Shown piece by piece: positions 1 to 13,362 of a DNA stretch of 30,000 nucleotides. The translations under genes and the position numbers were made by a program. This stretch comes from Chromera velia (taxonomy: Eukaryota; Sar; Chromeraceae): NCBI GenBank assembly GCA_018398765.1, contig JAHBMJ010004842.1, forward strand, positions 3,951 to 33,950, given 5' to 3'. Within the stretch, counting starts at the first letter, position 1. Every line of letters starts with the position of its first letter. Below the pieces are notes generated by a model that worked only from the letters and a program-made list of their open reading frames with translations, was not told where the DNA came from and did not search any database.

Positions 1-110
1 GGGGGGGGTCTGTTTGTGCGTTGTTCCTTTCATTTGAGGATGCAACGGCAAATGACGCTGTGGTTTTGTTTCCAATGACTGTATCTGAACACTGAGTGCC
101 TACTTCGGCT

Positions 111-153
111 GTCTGTCTGTCTGACTGACTGACTGACTGACTGACTGACTGAC
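111..153. repeat. (TGAC)n tetranucleotide repeat touching the donor of channel exon 52
   Basis: Tandem CTGT then CTGA units. On the minus strand it reads GTCAGTCAGTCAG, so the donor of the 154-196 exon is the first repeat unit. Confidence 0.9.
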
Positions 154-1799
154 CAGTAGAATTCAAAGAGCTCGTCTGAGGGAGTCGAGGGGCCCGCTGC
201 AATGAAGGAGAAAACGGAGAAGGAACGACAAGAAGAATCAGAGGAAGAGGGACAGGAGAAACACAGATCACTGCGACCGTGGGAGAGACGGTTTCAGCGT
301 GTGAGGCAGTTTGCGAGTAAGTACTTGTGCTTGTTTCAATGCAGCATTCGGCAGGAAAGCGGAGAAGTGAATGTGTCCCCAGAGACGATTCTTCTTCAAA
401 TGAAAAAACCAGGGGGGGGGAACGCAATGTGCTCCCTGAATCGAATCTTTTGGTCAAAGGGTTGATACTTTGAAACGACTCCCTGCTTTCAGATTCTCTT
501 GACACAAAAAGTGAATAAACATTTCTCCAGACGCACCCCTTCCTCTTTTTCCATTTTTTGGGTCCATATCTGCTGTGTTCAAATTTGTCAGCCTGTGCTC
601 CTCTCCCCCAGGAGGATCGTTCTGCTTCTTCCTGCAGAGAGAGAAGGGCCAACAGCCGCGTCGGGGCTTCCGTTGTGCTGGATCTTTTCTTTTACAGCAC
701 CCCCCATGGCTTTTCGGTTCCCTCTGCTTCCTCCGGAAACATCCACAGCACCTGCAAGGACGGATGATGCATCACAGGGCGGTGCGTGAATGTGTATGAG
801 ACGATGATAGGTTGCGTGCGTCAATGGATTTTTGAATAGGGGAATCGGACTTATGCGTTTTCTGCTGTTAGGGGACATTGTTGTATGTGTTGCTCCCTGA
901 CGTGCATGCGTGACGGTCTCCGTGTCAGCGTCATGTCGGCATTTCTGTGTGCCGCTCTACCCCCCCCCACATATATGCGTGCATATTTGAATATGTATTT
1001 CGACGTCGATTCGTCTTCCTCTTTCCCTCCACAGCTTTCTTCACGTGTATCTAATTACTCTTTTTGTCTCCTCGACTGGCCGACTGCCGATCTGTTCATG
1101 GTGCCTGACACTTCGTCGGTCTTCTATTTTTGTCTTGAGAAGTGTAAAGAAGAGAAAAGAAGCAAGAAGATCGGGGCTGTTCTTTTCTGCTTATCTGTCT
1201 CTGGCAGTGTGTCTAAGTGTCTCTCTGCATGTCGACCTGTCTCTTCCCTCCTGCCACACGAACCCATCTGGATAAGAGGCCCCTGTCCTCTCTCAACCCC
1301 CGACTCGCAAACCCAAAAACCCACCGCCTTTTGTTCGACGCTGTCTCTGTCTGTGCTCCCCCCGCATCGCCCCCCAGTGGCACCTCTGCAAAATCCTCTC
1401 GAGTCACCAGCGGGAACTTCTGCTCATTTCTCGTACACAAACTCTGCAGCAACACCTCACGGGTGTCCTTCGGCAGTCCTTGTCTGCACACAAAGAAACA
1501 AAAATGCAAAGAAGGAGCATACAGTAAAGAGACCCAAAGCGAACGAACATCTGGTGCGAGCCAGACAGGGGGCCTTCTACCCTCCCTAGTGTCGACCGAG
1601 AGAGAACCGAATATTTGGTAGGGGGCTTTATCTGTCGTGCTGTAGTTGTTGGCGTTTGTTTTGTGCCGTGCAACAAGCTTCCATCTCTCTCATTTACGTG
1701 CCCTTCCATTCCCTTTTCTTCTGCTAAAGATCAGCTCTCTCTTCCTCCCTCCTCTATTTTCGACCTATGCGACAGACATCCTTTTCCTTCTCCCGCTTT
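154..1799 (-). other. Channel exons 49-52: start of cytoplasmic C-terminal tail
   Basis: Four short exons, chained by phase. 1778-1799 gives KREKEKD after the basic end of S6. 1325-1443 gives SLCTRNEQKFPLVTREDF, then a Gly-rich stretch and NKRR. 537-631 gives KKQNDPPGGEEHRLTNLNT. 154-196 gives GPSTPSDELFEFYW. Donors are GTCTGT, GTGGGT, GTGCGT and GTCAGT; each acceptor ends in AG after a pyrimidine-rich tract. No EF-hand or clear coiled coil is visible. No in-frame stop is reached, so the gene continues beyond base 1. A further open segment near 708-766 could also be an exon and is left out, because 1325-1443 joins 537-631 in phase without it. This is the least certain part of the gene. Confidence 0.55.
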
Positions 1800-4292
1800 C
1801 TGAGAAAAAGTTCCCGCCCTCCGACGACTTTTTCGGAGCATTTCCCCTTCCTCACGTGAGGACACACAAAAAAAGCAAGCTAACTGTACTCTTCTCTAAT
1901 TCTCTCAACTCTCCCTCACTCACTCACTCACTAACCGCCTTTTCAGCCACCGAAAACGAAGCAGCAGGAGGACGTCGTAGACGAGGTTGTGTTCCACCAC
2001 CGAGTCCTCCACTGTCTTCTTCACGGCAGCGTAGGCGTCGATGATGATGGCCAAAAAGAAGTTAAGGAGAATGAACACCACCACAAGGGCGAAGGACACA
2101 AAGTAAACGTACAGCAACCCGTCAACCTGGGCGTCGAAGGGCCTGCATGTATGCATGCATCCATCCAGTATTGATATTCAACAATCACGCGAAAACTTGC
2201 ATATGATTTACTTCTCCAGCAACACACAAATCTTTCCCTAAAGATCCTTCGTGATCTTGTACGGGAGCACATCCCAGTCAACAAGTTCAGAGTACCGAGA
2301 ACAACAGGTGCCTGACTCTCTCTCCGTTGCGCTCAGAGAAATGGACGGCGCGACACCTTGCAATTGAAGGCACAAAAAACAAAGACAGGAGGAAGGGAGC
2401 AAAAGCAAAAAAAGTCAAAGAGTACCAGAGAATGGACGGAACCCTCATGACCTCACCAACCCAGTAGCTCACCAGTCCCCCATAATCATTCTGAATTGGG
2501 TGTACACGGCTTCGCCGATGGTCTCAAAATTCTTCACTTGACTCCCATACATGTAGTAGGCAAGGAACGCTGCACACTCATGCATGAATCCGTATGCACA
2601 CATAGGCACATAGCTGCATTTACATGCGTACAAGGGGAATAGAAAGAGGGACAGAGAGCAGGGTGTACGGACACAAAACAGCGACACCCCCCGCACTGCA
2701 TTACCACCAGTCTGTACGCGCCTGCACCTCTTTCTTTGGAGTCCGGCCATCAGCTCACTCTATCAAAAGCACTTTTCTGTCTCAGATCCTTTTTGTTTCT
2801 CTTTTGTTTGGATGTCAGACAGAGGTGAAAAGAAGGAAAAGAATGTCGATCTGTTGAAAGCAGAGAGGAGATACAGCAAGCCACCAGTGGGAAGGAGTTA
2901 CAGGGTCGATTAATGCATTGTCAACTACAGCCGGAGGCGAAAATGCGCCCGCATTTAGGGTAACTTCAGAGGAGGTTCAGGACACCCCACCCTCCAATCC
3001 ACTCACTGACTGCCTGCCTGCCTGCCTGACCCATGAGCATGAAGATGTTGAAGAATGAGATGAAGAAGTGGAAGAGATCGTCTGTGCTTGTTTTGATCGT
3101 GTTGATCAACAACGCAATGCGAGGGTGGGATCCCCTGCAAGCAAGCATAGGGGGCAAAGAGACAAAGAGAGAAAGTTTTGGGGGGGGTTATCGTTCTAGT
3201 TGTCTGATCCATTCATCTTTCTTTCGCCCTGTGCTGAGGGAAGACCCCAAGTGAGGGGCTGTCCATGTGCGTTGGTCTGGGATCAAAGATTGACCTTACA
3301 GAATCCCGCTGCATGTGATAGAAGAGGCAAAGTCTGACAAAAAAGACTGGTTGTCTGTCTATCTGCGCGTACGTTAACCAAAGGGGGAAAATACATCCAA
3401 TGCCGTCTCCTGAAATCAAACAGCAGCTTTTCTGTCCTCCCTTTCGATGTTTGGATTTGGGCGCATGTGTTTGCTTCTCCTCGTCTCGTCTGCCCAGATC
3501 GATTTTGTGCCTGTCTCATGCCTGGCTGCAGGTGGGTCAGTGTTCCGCAGAAACCCATGTAGACTTTCCAATCATGTGCATCAGTCAGGAAGAGAAGATT
3601 TGTGCTTCACAAGAGAGATGGGTTGCACAAGCCGAAGTTGTCAGAGAGACGAACATGTAGACAGCGAGTCTGGCTGTGGAGGCGTAGATGAGAAGGTAGG
3701 CGAAAATGCGGAGGACGGTTTGGACTGTGTAGTCGGCGATCACCTGCACGTGCACACTCAGCAATACGCAATGAAAACCCGCATTGAGCAAAAGCTACAT
3801 GTACCGAGCTCTCTCTCTCACTCCTTATCTTTCTTTTTGAAACAACAAAGAGCCTGCATGCATGATGGATCAAGGTGGCAAACGCTTCAATGAAACAACA
3901 AACGTCGATCGATGCAAAGAAGAAAAAGAAGAAGAAGAAGAAGTGTTCGAGAAGACGGAATGACTGCAGCACTCTACTAGCAATTGTGACAAGTCAGAAA
4001 GGCCAGACTTCCATTTTGTTCTATATTCTTTTTCTCTGAATCTATCGAGGCAGTCAGAAACCTTACAGAGGCCTCTGTTCCCCCCCCCTTTCCCAAGGTC
4101 TCGACCATGCAGTCCCTCTCTTTCTCTCTTTTCCCCCCTGCCCCTTCAGACTATTGAAGACTGACTGTCTCGACCGCCCTGCAAGTAGACAAGGTGGGGG
4201 AGGGGGACAGCAGAAGAAAGCTAATGAGTAATGGGCCAACAATCAGAATGCGCCAATCGACCGGGAGTTTTTCAAAGATGAGAGAGAGAGCG

Positions 4293-4349
<57 letters not shown>

Positions 4350-4404
4350 GACAGACAGACAGAGACAGACAGACAGACAGACAGAGAGAAAGAGAGAGAG
4401 AGAA

Positions 4405-4463
<59 letters not shown>

Positions 4464-4481
4464 GAGAGTGACAGACACGCA

Positions 4482-4525
<44 letters not shown>

Positions 4526-6597
4526 AGAAAAGGAAGAGGAAAGAAGAAGAAGAAGAAAGAGAGGAAGAAGGAGAAGAAGAAGAAGGAGAAGGAGGAGGAG
4601 GAGGAGGAGGAGACTTTGAAGAGGACGCAAGAGAGAGGTCAGAAGTTAGAAGCAAAGAAACGAAAAAAAAACGAAAAGGAAAGCGACAGCGGCACAGACA
4701 GAAGGGCAGGCCGGTCAGAGAAAATTGAAAAATTTCTCAAGCTGAAGATGAATCAATTAATGTACGTACGAGAAGAAGGATCTGAATTTATTGTTGAATG
4801 TCACCGTCTCGTCCGTCCAGGGGACCTGCATTCACGAACGATGAACGCATCAACTTATGATTTCATCACACGTTCAATCAGTGTCTTCTCGGGAGGTGCG
4901 TGCATACACAGCCATAGAGATCAACAAGCAGTCACCCCATATCAAACAAACGCGTTTTCTGACAAGTCTCCGTCTCGCAGGTGGAGGATCACATTCAATT
5001 GCAGAACCGGGCTTCATTCTGTTCCATGTACTTGCATGTTCATTCGATCAATTGATAGGTCTCTCTGCACACTCTTGGAGACACATGGTGCATGTGGTGT
5101 GATGGAACATGAGAGGAGGCATCGAATGAAGAAATATGCGGAACAAGAGAAGCAGGACACACACTCACACACATGGAGAGAAAGGCTGAGATAAACGCAA
5201 GACAGAAAGCCTCCCACGAAAGAAAGAGGCATGCAGACGGACCCTCAACAGTGCTGCGAAGTGGTTGTTGAGGAACAGCGACTCCATTGTCAACTTCCAC
5301 GACATGAACACGATCACGAAGGCAATCAGGCCTGCCCGAAGAAAGATGTCGAACAACACATACCCCAACCCCTCCTTGAAGGCCTGTTTGGGGACGATGG
5401 CCCTTGTCTCCGGATCTCGCTCGAAGTCCCGAAAGAGCCTGCACGCAGGGTTTGTGTGTGTAGCTGTGACAAGCACGGTTCATAAGAAGAATAAGAAGAA
5501 GTTCTCATGCATATCGGCTGTGTATGGAAACACAGAATTGAGGGCCATCCAAGCAAAGGAGTAGCGAGAGATGCAAAGCACCCACAGACAGAATTAAGCG
5601 GAAATGAGGATTTTGACAAGGGATCCACATGATGCAGTCACATGAATAGACACAATTTTGTCAAAGCTTTCACGTCAAATCATGTTCTTGTAACGACAAT
5701 GGGCACGCATGCATGCTGGTAGAACGATCGAGAGAATCGATCGACTAACGAGATGATCAGTTTGAGCAGATGGAGCCCGCAGGTGATCAAAAAAAGTCCA
5801 CAGACAAAGACGAAGAACGAGTACTGCAGCACCGTCATCTGCTGCAGGGACTGAAGAGTGATGCTGTCAGACGTGACGCCCTCCTCAGACAGAGTGAACT
5901 TCATGTCGAGCATTGTGCCTGCATCCATCCATCCATCCATCCATTTGTCCATCCATGTATCATGTACAAGCCGTGGGAGTCCACTCAGGCCATTGAGACG
6001 ACGGCACGACTTGCCATACTTTCCTTCCATTCACAGATAGACAGAGCCGTCCACCAACAAACGCACGTGCAAGTCAACCGACTGACCGACCCTAGGACCG
6101 ACCAACGGACGAACCGATTCTCTTCCCGGGAGTGTAGAAGACCTGGAGCAAGGCCACAGTTGCTGTCTGCGTGTCGATCCAATTGCGGGAGGACCGGATG
6201 TTCCCGTCTCTGTAGACGACCGAGGCGTCAAAGAGGTAAGAGATCTCCGGAATCACCTGCGAAAAGCAGACGGAAAACTTTGTTTGAAGGATGCAACTCT
6301 CTCTCTCTTCCTTTCTCTCTCTTTCTCTCCCCCTCTCTCACACACACATACACCAGAGAGGAGGAAAGAATGAAATCACACACAGTGAATTAAAATGAAA
6401 TCGGAAAGAGTCTGAAGGGATCTGCTGTCCCAATCGAGAAGGACAGGACTGTTTCCCTTACTTTCACCAAATGAAAGGTACATGCATGCGGAAGTGTCTG
6501 AACAACCATCTCAAGGGAATCTCTTCAGCTTTGGACCATATCAACCTCCTCAGAAGTGTAAGTGTGAAGAACAGAGACCGTGGAGGGTCAGAGGAAC

Positions 6598-6641
<44 letters not shown>

Positions 6642-7383
6642 TTCATTCGATTCCATTCCATTTTCCTCCCCGAAAAATGAACGTTTGGGCCCCGCAGAGC
6701 AGTGGTTGCTCAATCAACCCCCTTATCTGAATTGAGGGATGCGACATGGTGGGCGAGATTTCTCCATGACCCCCCTTTCGAGACTAACCTTCGATCCCTG
6801 CAGCCAAAGGAGAGGCAGAGGAAAGGAAAAGAAAAAAAAACAAGTGAGTCACTAGAAACGCATGGATGTATGGACCACGTGAACACGCACACAGAAAAGC
6901 CAAAACTGAGTGAACGTGTCAAATGCGGAGGCCAAAAACAACAAATGGAGGAAGAAAAGAATCTTCCGTGAAACAGAGATGCTCACATTAGTATGGTGGA
7001 AGGAAGCAGCGATTGTTTCGTTTTCTTCTGTCAGGAAAGAAGGACAGCCGAGACAGAGGTAAAGTCTCTGTCGATCAATCTTCGAGAGCTCTGTCGATCA
7101 ATCGAGCACTCTATCACACAATTCATCGGACTGCATGACTGACGTCCAGAGACACAGGGTCTACGCCCCAGTGAGACGACGTGTCGGCCTTCGTTCTGTC
7201 GACGCACCTGCAGCAAAAAAGACAATCAAACCGAAGAGGGTGAAAGATCTATTCGTGCAAGTACGGATGGATGACATGATTCACATGAAGGAAGCCCCAC
7301 AGAAAACGATTGAGCCTCTTTTCACGCTTGTCTCTCTCACTCACTCTGTAAGTGTGCATGGGCATGCGTGCGTGGGTGCGTGC

Positions 7384-7424
<41 letters not shown>

Positions 7425-10400
7425 GCTGTAGGCTCCAATGCTCTTTTGTCCCTATTTGACACGAAAGCAATTCATCTAGTCTCTGCTCCTTCATTTGGCC
7501 TCAAACACAAGATTCAGAAAAAAATTGCGATCACGCTGATCCACTTTTCTTTCCCAGCTACTTCCTCGGAATTCATTCCTTTAATTCTTTTTTTCTCTTC
7601 CCTCACCCACCCATAATTTGTCTCGTTAATGTAGTCCGACGTGTTCGAGGTGCTCTGGGAGGACGCGGTGTCGTTGGTGAGGAAGGAGGGGAATTGGCAG
7701 TCGTAGGAGGCGTCACACTTCCTGTCAAATTGCCTCTCGACGTGCAGTCTCAAGTCATTGGCGAACCCGATGTCGTCTGCATTTTCTCACGAGACATTGA
7801 CGCACGCATGCAGGGAAAAAGATTGACGCACGCATACAAAGAGAAAGATTGACGCACGCATACACGAAGAAAGATTGACGCACGCATACAGGGAGAAAGA
7901 TCGACGCACGCATACAGGAAGAAAGATTGACGCACGCATACAGGGAGAAAGGAAGTACCCTATCAAATCGCGATACAACGATGAAAATCCTCGGTATGCA
8001 ACGACGATTCGAACGCGAAGAGGGGATCAGAGGAAAGTGCGTTTCATTTCATTCTTCAAATCAAGCCTTTGTCCGCAAAGGGATGAGCCACCAAGAAAAG
8101 GGCATTCAGTGCATACAAAGAAAAATCGACAGACCGGCAGACAAGCATGCAGGAAAACAAAAAGACTCACAGACGGACAGGACAGGACAGATAGACCAAG
8201 ACCAACCATCGCATTTTGTCAGGGGCGCCCGTGTCTGGGTGATCAGGGGGGGCATCACTGATACCTGCAGACAGATAGGCAGACATGCAGCGATATAGGA
8301 GCATTTTGTTGCTGCTGCAAAGAATGTCCTTCTCAGAAGACTTCACCCACACGGCTGACAGAAAACGGCGGAAGCTCTCCACAAGACCAGAGAGAGTTCG
8401 CAAGCCAAAATACATTCTCTGAACTTCCAAAAGAAATCAGGGTACAACTTCAAGGCATGCCTCGAGAGGCATGCAGCCGTGTTTTGAAGCCATCATTTGG
8501 AAAAAAAGGATTCGAGCAGTCGAGGTGTGCGCAGACTTGTGTCCAATGACAGAGACAGGAATTGACAAGACGATCCACTGACAAAATGGCTCTGGGGATG
8601 CATGGAATAAGGGGTAAAACAGGCCACCCAATGGAGAGATACGCATGCAGAGAGACGCAAACACTGCCTGACTGCCTGCTTGACTGACGGTCTCTTTTCC
8701 ATAGAACTGGACTTCATTCTCGATTGTCCGTGGAGGATCTTCCTTAGGTCCCTGTAAGAAACGTGCAATTGATTTCTTTGATTTGATTTACGACGAGTCA
8801 GATGACCCATGCATCTGTTTGGTCGGACAAAATCCCATCAGGGAAAGTGATCTGTGCATATCTACGGCGAGCCGCGTGTACGTGCCCATTCGAAGTAATT
8901 CAATATCAAGAATGTACTTCCCTTCTGTAAGATGGAGCGAGACCAATACAGTGGGGAGGGAAGTTTGCTGGGCGGTGTTGCTTTTTTGAGTTCATTTGCC
9001 ATACTGGTGCTTGCCCGCGTCCACGAGTCAAAAGTGAATCCTCCAAAACATGTTGTTTCATTTATCAAAGCGGATCTATCCATTCTTGCACCTATCCACC
9101 TCTCTATCCTGATCGAAAAAGAGAAGACTGACTGAGAACAGGGTGATCCCGGCGTCCACCCCCGTGTAGTACAGGCCCTGCGCCTCACTGAAGGACAATT
9201 TCCGGTTGTAGAAAGAGAGACCCAGCAGCTGAGCCTGCACACAGGGGAAAGGGAAGGCAAAAAGAAAGAGTGAGGGACAGTCATGGCGTCTGCGTGGGGC
9301 TGTTTCCCTTGGCTGAACAAAACCTGTACGAAGAAGCCTGACAGAAATGGAAAGAGTTGCAGACAGAAAAGCGCATCTCATCGTTTAAACGCAAAAATTT
9401 TGCACATTTTTGCATTGCCACCCAACGGATTCAAACGCACTCTCTGTCCTTCTCTTTCGCTCCTTCCCTCCCTCCCTCCGTCCCTCCCTCCCTCCCTCCG
9501 CCCCTTTATTTCTCTCTATCTCTTACTTGCGCATTCTCATTTTACTCTAGCTTCTTTTGTGAGGTACAAAAGGAGGCATTTCATCAACCCAACTGACAGA
9601 CCTGCGGGGTGTCTGCATACTGCTGTGTGACGGTCCCGAAAGAGAACGTGAGTCCATCTGTTGCGAGGTTCCGTTCGTTCCTCTCTCCCTCTGCATTCTT
9701 TTTGGCTTTCTTCCTCCTTTTGTTCTGTGTCCCTGCTTCTGCGCTTTCCGATTTGGTCCTTCGAGACGGCGCTTTGCGGCCCTCCTTTCTTGTTCCTTGT
9801 TCTTTCTCTCTCCCGGTACTTTCGGGAGTCTCCCAATCCTCCTCAAAGAGTCGACGAGTGATGTTGGATGTCAGTCCCGATTCCTGCATGTACGGCCGGG
9901 TGACTAAGCAACTTAACACATGCAGGTAAAACCAGCAGCTCAACACACCGTTCGGGATCAGGGGGCAGTTTGCAACGTGCAAACAACGGAGGCAGGACAG
10001 TCAGTCCCTTCAAAAAGGGACGAAATGTAAAGAGACACCAAGGGAAGCAATGCAGGGCACCACGGGAAGCCTGCGCGCATCAAGTCTCCTTCATTCGCAA
10101 TATCGGTCTCTTTTTGCGTTCATTACGAAACTTCGACTCCAATAGAAACACTGATCATCGACCGCATGGGAGTCGCTCGTCTTTCGGCCTTGCTTGCTGA
10201 CCGCTTTCTGTCCATCAGTAGGCTCAGTGATTGTGTACTGGACGTCGTGCAAGTTGAGCGACTGGGCTTCTGCAATGGCTGTGTCGATCAGATTGGTCAC
10301 ATTCGTGTTCGCGCTGGCGAATTTGATGCCACAGGTATCCAGGGGCAGCATGAGAACCTGACGTGAAGAGAAAAACCAATTAACCCAGAGAGCATGCACA

Positions 10401-11786
10401 AATCGGACAAAGGTGATGGGCCTTCGATCAGTGCTGCAGACTTCCTTCCTTCCTTCCTTCCTTCCTTCCTTCCAAGATGTAGATTGATGGAGAGAGACGC
10501 AGGGGACAGACAACACCAAACAACACATGGAATTGCAGATGATGTCGGTTGATCGATAAAGACACAGATTCACTGACATACAAGATGAGATGAGAGAAAG
10601 ACCAATACGAAAAAAAACCAAAGAGTTGGAAAGGATCCTCCACATAGGGATCGAGGGGAGACGGCCGTCCCTTGCGCAAGATGCTGCGGCAAACAAACGA
10701 ACGCATGTAAAGACACTGGATCGATCGAGCGGAATCGACAATAGAACGGAACACAGCATAAAGTACAAAGAAGCATCGTTCGACATTTTTGAATCTGCAT
10801 GACGCTCACTCACCTGCTCACCATACCCTGTATTCGTGTCTGCATTAATTGGAGGAAAGGGCGCAGAGGGAACACCCATTCTTTTTATTCATACAGATTC
10901 TCGAGTTGTCGAGTTGCCGAGAGGCCTGTTTTCTTGCTTTCTGGAATTTCGCAACTCACCCTCGAAGACAGAGAAAAACTGAGGGGTGAGCGACTGATGG
11001 TGGGATGACTTCGTCGATTCTGACAATTTTTTGGAGCGCATCAGGGAGCTTCTTTCTTTTCCTCCTCTTCTCCTCGGGTCAGATTGCATTCATGTCGGGC
11101 AACAGGAAGACCTATTCCTCTGCTCTTCCTACGTCCACATGAAGGAGTTGTTGAAAAATCAAGGGATTTTTTTAGTATGCGAGGATGACGCAGCTGGTGT
11201 GAATACTGTTTTTGTCTCAATTGCAGGAAAAGTTCTCTCTCTCACTTTCAGATCCCTGCATGGTGTTGTTGTGTATGCAAAAGGCCCTTACTCCACCCGC
11301 TCGAGCAACTTCATGTACGCGTGAATTGTGATGTCAGAATGCAAGGTGCAAGTCAAGCGTTTTTTCACTGCAGGCCGACTGACTGTCGATAAAGAACTGC
11401 ACCGTGGTGTACGACATGACGACTGTGAAGAGATGCCACTCATCGTCTGTCAGCCAGTTCTCCTTGTCGGCAGCCTGCATGTGTTCATCGCATGGAAGGA
11501 CGTTGGAGAAGCTCGGAAGGAAGGACGAAAGAAGGCATGAGGAGGATTCGGGATCTATCAAATCGATCTAAGGGGCTGACAGAATCAATCGGACTGAGAA
11601 AGAAGAAGCGTGTCCCACAGGGTTCTACCAAAGCGCTGGCGCAATGATACGCAAAGAGGAGAAATCCAGTTCAATCCAGTCCAACGCTTTGGCATAACAA
11701 AAGGGCCTGCCTGTACGAATAGCTGTGCTTGTGCTCATGTGTCACTCATCTTCAACGGGACCTCTCTCTCTCTCTTTCCCTCTCCC

Positions 11787-11818
<32 letters not shown>

Positions 11819-11837
11819 CCCCTCTCTCTCTCTCTCC

Positions 11838-11888
<51 letters not shown>

Positions 11889-12880
11889 TGTGTGTGTGTG
11901 TGTGTGCATAGGTTGTCGCACGCAAGATGAGGACGATGACGGATAGACTTACCGGTTCTACAACCACTTGAGCAGGCGCATGACGAGGATACAAGTAGTC
12001 GGTGACGGTTGATGCTTGCTGCAAATTAGGGAAAAGGCAAACAAGAAGAAAAGGGGTCGTTGAAGGCAAAACAGAGTTGCCAAATCCGAAGTGAATTTCC
12101 GTGTGCGGGGTAGAAAGAGAGAGCATCAAGGAGTTGGCCGGAGGGGAGAGTGGTTTTTAGGTACGCAAAAAGAGCAGTTGCAGAAATGATTCTTCTTCTT
12201 TCGATTCTTCGTTTCATCTTCGCGTCTATTTCAATCTGACCGTCTCTCTATTTCTCCTTTGGAACATCTCAGTCGCCCTGAGAAAGCAATAGAGATAGAC
12301 AGACAGAGAGCTAGCGAGAGAAAGAAGGAAGCAACGAAGACAGGAAAAAAGGAAGGAAAGAAGGAAGGATGGAAGGAAAAGACACATTCGAAATATGGGT
12401 GTATACTGAGTGAGACTACCCCGACCTCAGTGTAGTTGCTCCACCCCTCAGCCCAATTTTCCGTGTACATAGAGTAGAAGGTCGAGGGGTCTGAATTCTT
12501 CAAATTTGCATATCTGCAGAACAAGTGGGGTAGAGCTCAATCTGTTTGAATTCTGCTCGAGATAATTCTGTGCGAAAACCAGTTATGCGTCTTCTAACTG
12601 AAGAAAGTAAACAGATTCCAATTGAGACAGAGAGACAGAGAGAGAAACTCGGAGTTCTCCAATTTTTTTTACTCATGCAACCGCTAGCTCCTTTTTTTTT
12701 GGTACGCCATGCATGTACGTAAACATGCATCAACACATATACAAAACCTGAATGCAGGCAGACTGACGCGAAGTCTCCGTAATAGAGCGCGTACGGCTGG
12801 TGGGAAGCAGTAGAGGTCACATAGGGTCCCAATCGTCTCGGCCCAATCGCAAAGCAGAGCTCGCCGTCTTTCTTAACCTG

Positions 12881-12912
<32 letters not shown>

Positions 12913-13329
12913 CAAGCAGGAAAGTAGGTAGGTAGGTAAGCACCCAGACAGGGCGGCAGGCATGCAGGCACATATGCTCAAAGGCAGGTAGACAGGCAAA
13001 TGCAACACGGAAATTCCGATGAGACTACGACACTCCCCCTATTTTTACCATATCAGCTCTGAAGCAAACACACCAGGAGGGAGAGCGTGCTGAGAGAAAT
13101 CAGAGAAGTAAGTGAACACAAGGGCTCAACGGTAAAAGAAAGCGACGCGAAGAAACCGGGACCGAGTGCCTGGATGGGCCGACTGCGGAAGCGAACAAAA
13201 GTGAGGAGGCAACAGGGGAGGAAGTGATTTCGAAGATTCGATGCAAAACAGCAAAAAGGTAAGGTACCCTGACAGACAGACCACCTGACTGACTGACTGA
13301 CTGACTGACTGACGGACTGACGGACTGAC

Positions 13330-13362
<33 letters not shown>

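Larger units (their letters stand above)
6115..8751 (-). other. Channel exons 35-40: polycystin (TOP)-type domain before S2
   Basis: Residues about 1327-1493. Exon 37 has GFANDLRLHVERQFDRKCDA, then a Ser/Thr/Asn stretch with sequons (NDT, NTS, NET). Exon 38 gives SSHWGVDPVSLD. Exon 40 gives EISYLFDASVVYRDGNIRSS, then TATVALLQVFYTPGKRIG. An amphipathic strand ending in a Phe/Tyr-x-Pro turn just before S2 is how the polycystin domain (Polycystin_dom, PF20519, as I remember it) normally finishes. Exon 40 uses donor GTTCGT, chosen because it gives phase 1 into exon 41. A 9-nt exon at 6789-6797 would add Gly-Ser-Lys between exons 38 and 40; both versions stay in frame. Confidence 0.78.

Noticed and set aside
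202-318. Plus-strand frame starting MKEKTEKERQEE with GTAAGT at its end
   Set aside because: It lies over the minus-strand polypyrimidine tract and TTGCAG acceptor of the last channel exon, and its low-complexity Glu/Arg content is the complement of that tract.
708-766. Possible minus-strand exon after TTGCAG (GTGCTGTGGATG)
   Set aside because: Only a weak donor would keep phase, and 1325-1443 joins 537-631 correctly without it.
1698-1720. Possible 23-nt tail exon (AGCAG acceptor, GTAAAT donor)
   Set aside because: Leaves phase 1, which puts a stop in the next exon; 1778-1799 gives the correct phase.
2245-2290. Minus-strand open stretch reading ELVDWDVLPYKITKDL, resembling a channel exon
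   Set aside because: No AG acceptor gives a usable phase, it ends in a stop, and exons 47 and 48 join directly to give Gly-Asp-Trp-Pro-Phe.
4151-4728. Open frames of 80-160 codons rich in Ser/Leu (minus) or Arg/Glu (plus)
   Set aside because: Translations of AG, AGAC, AC and GAA microsatellites in an intron; no start context, splice sites or domain.
7797-7952. CRISPR-like array
   Set aside because: Units are contiguous with no spacers, in a eukaryotic intron.
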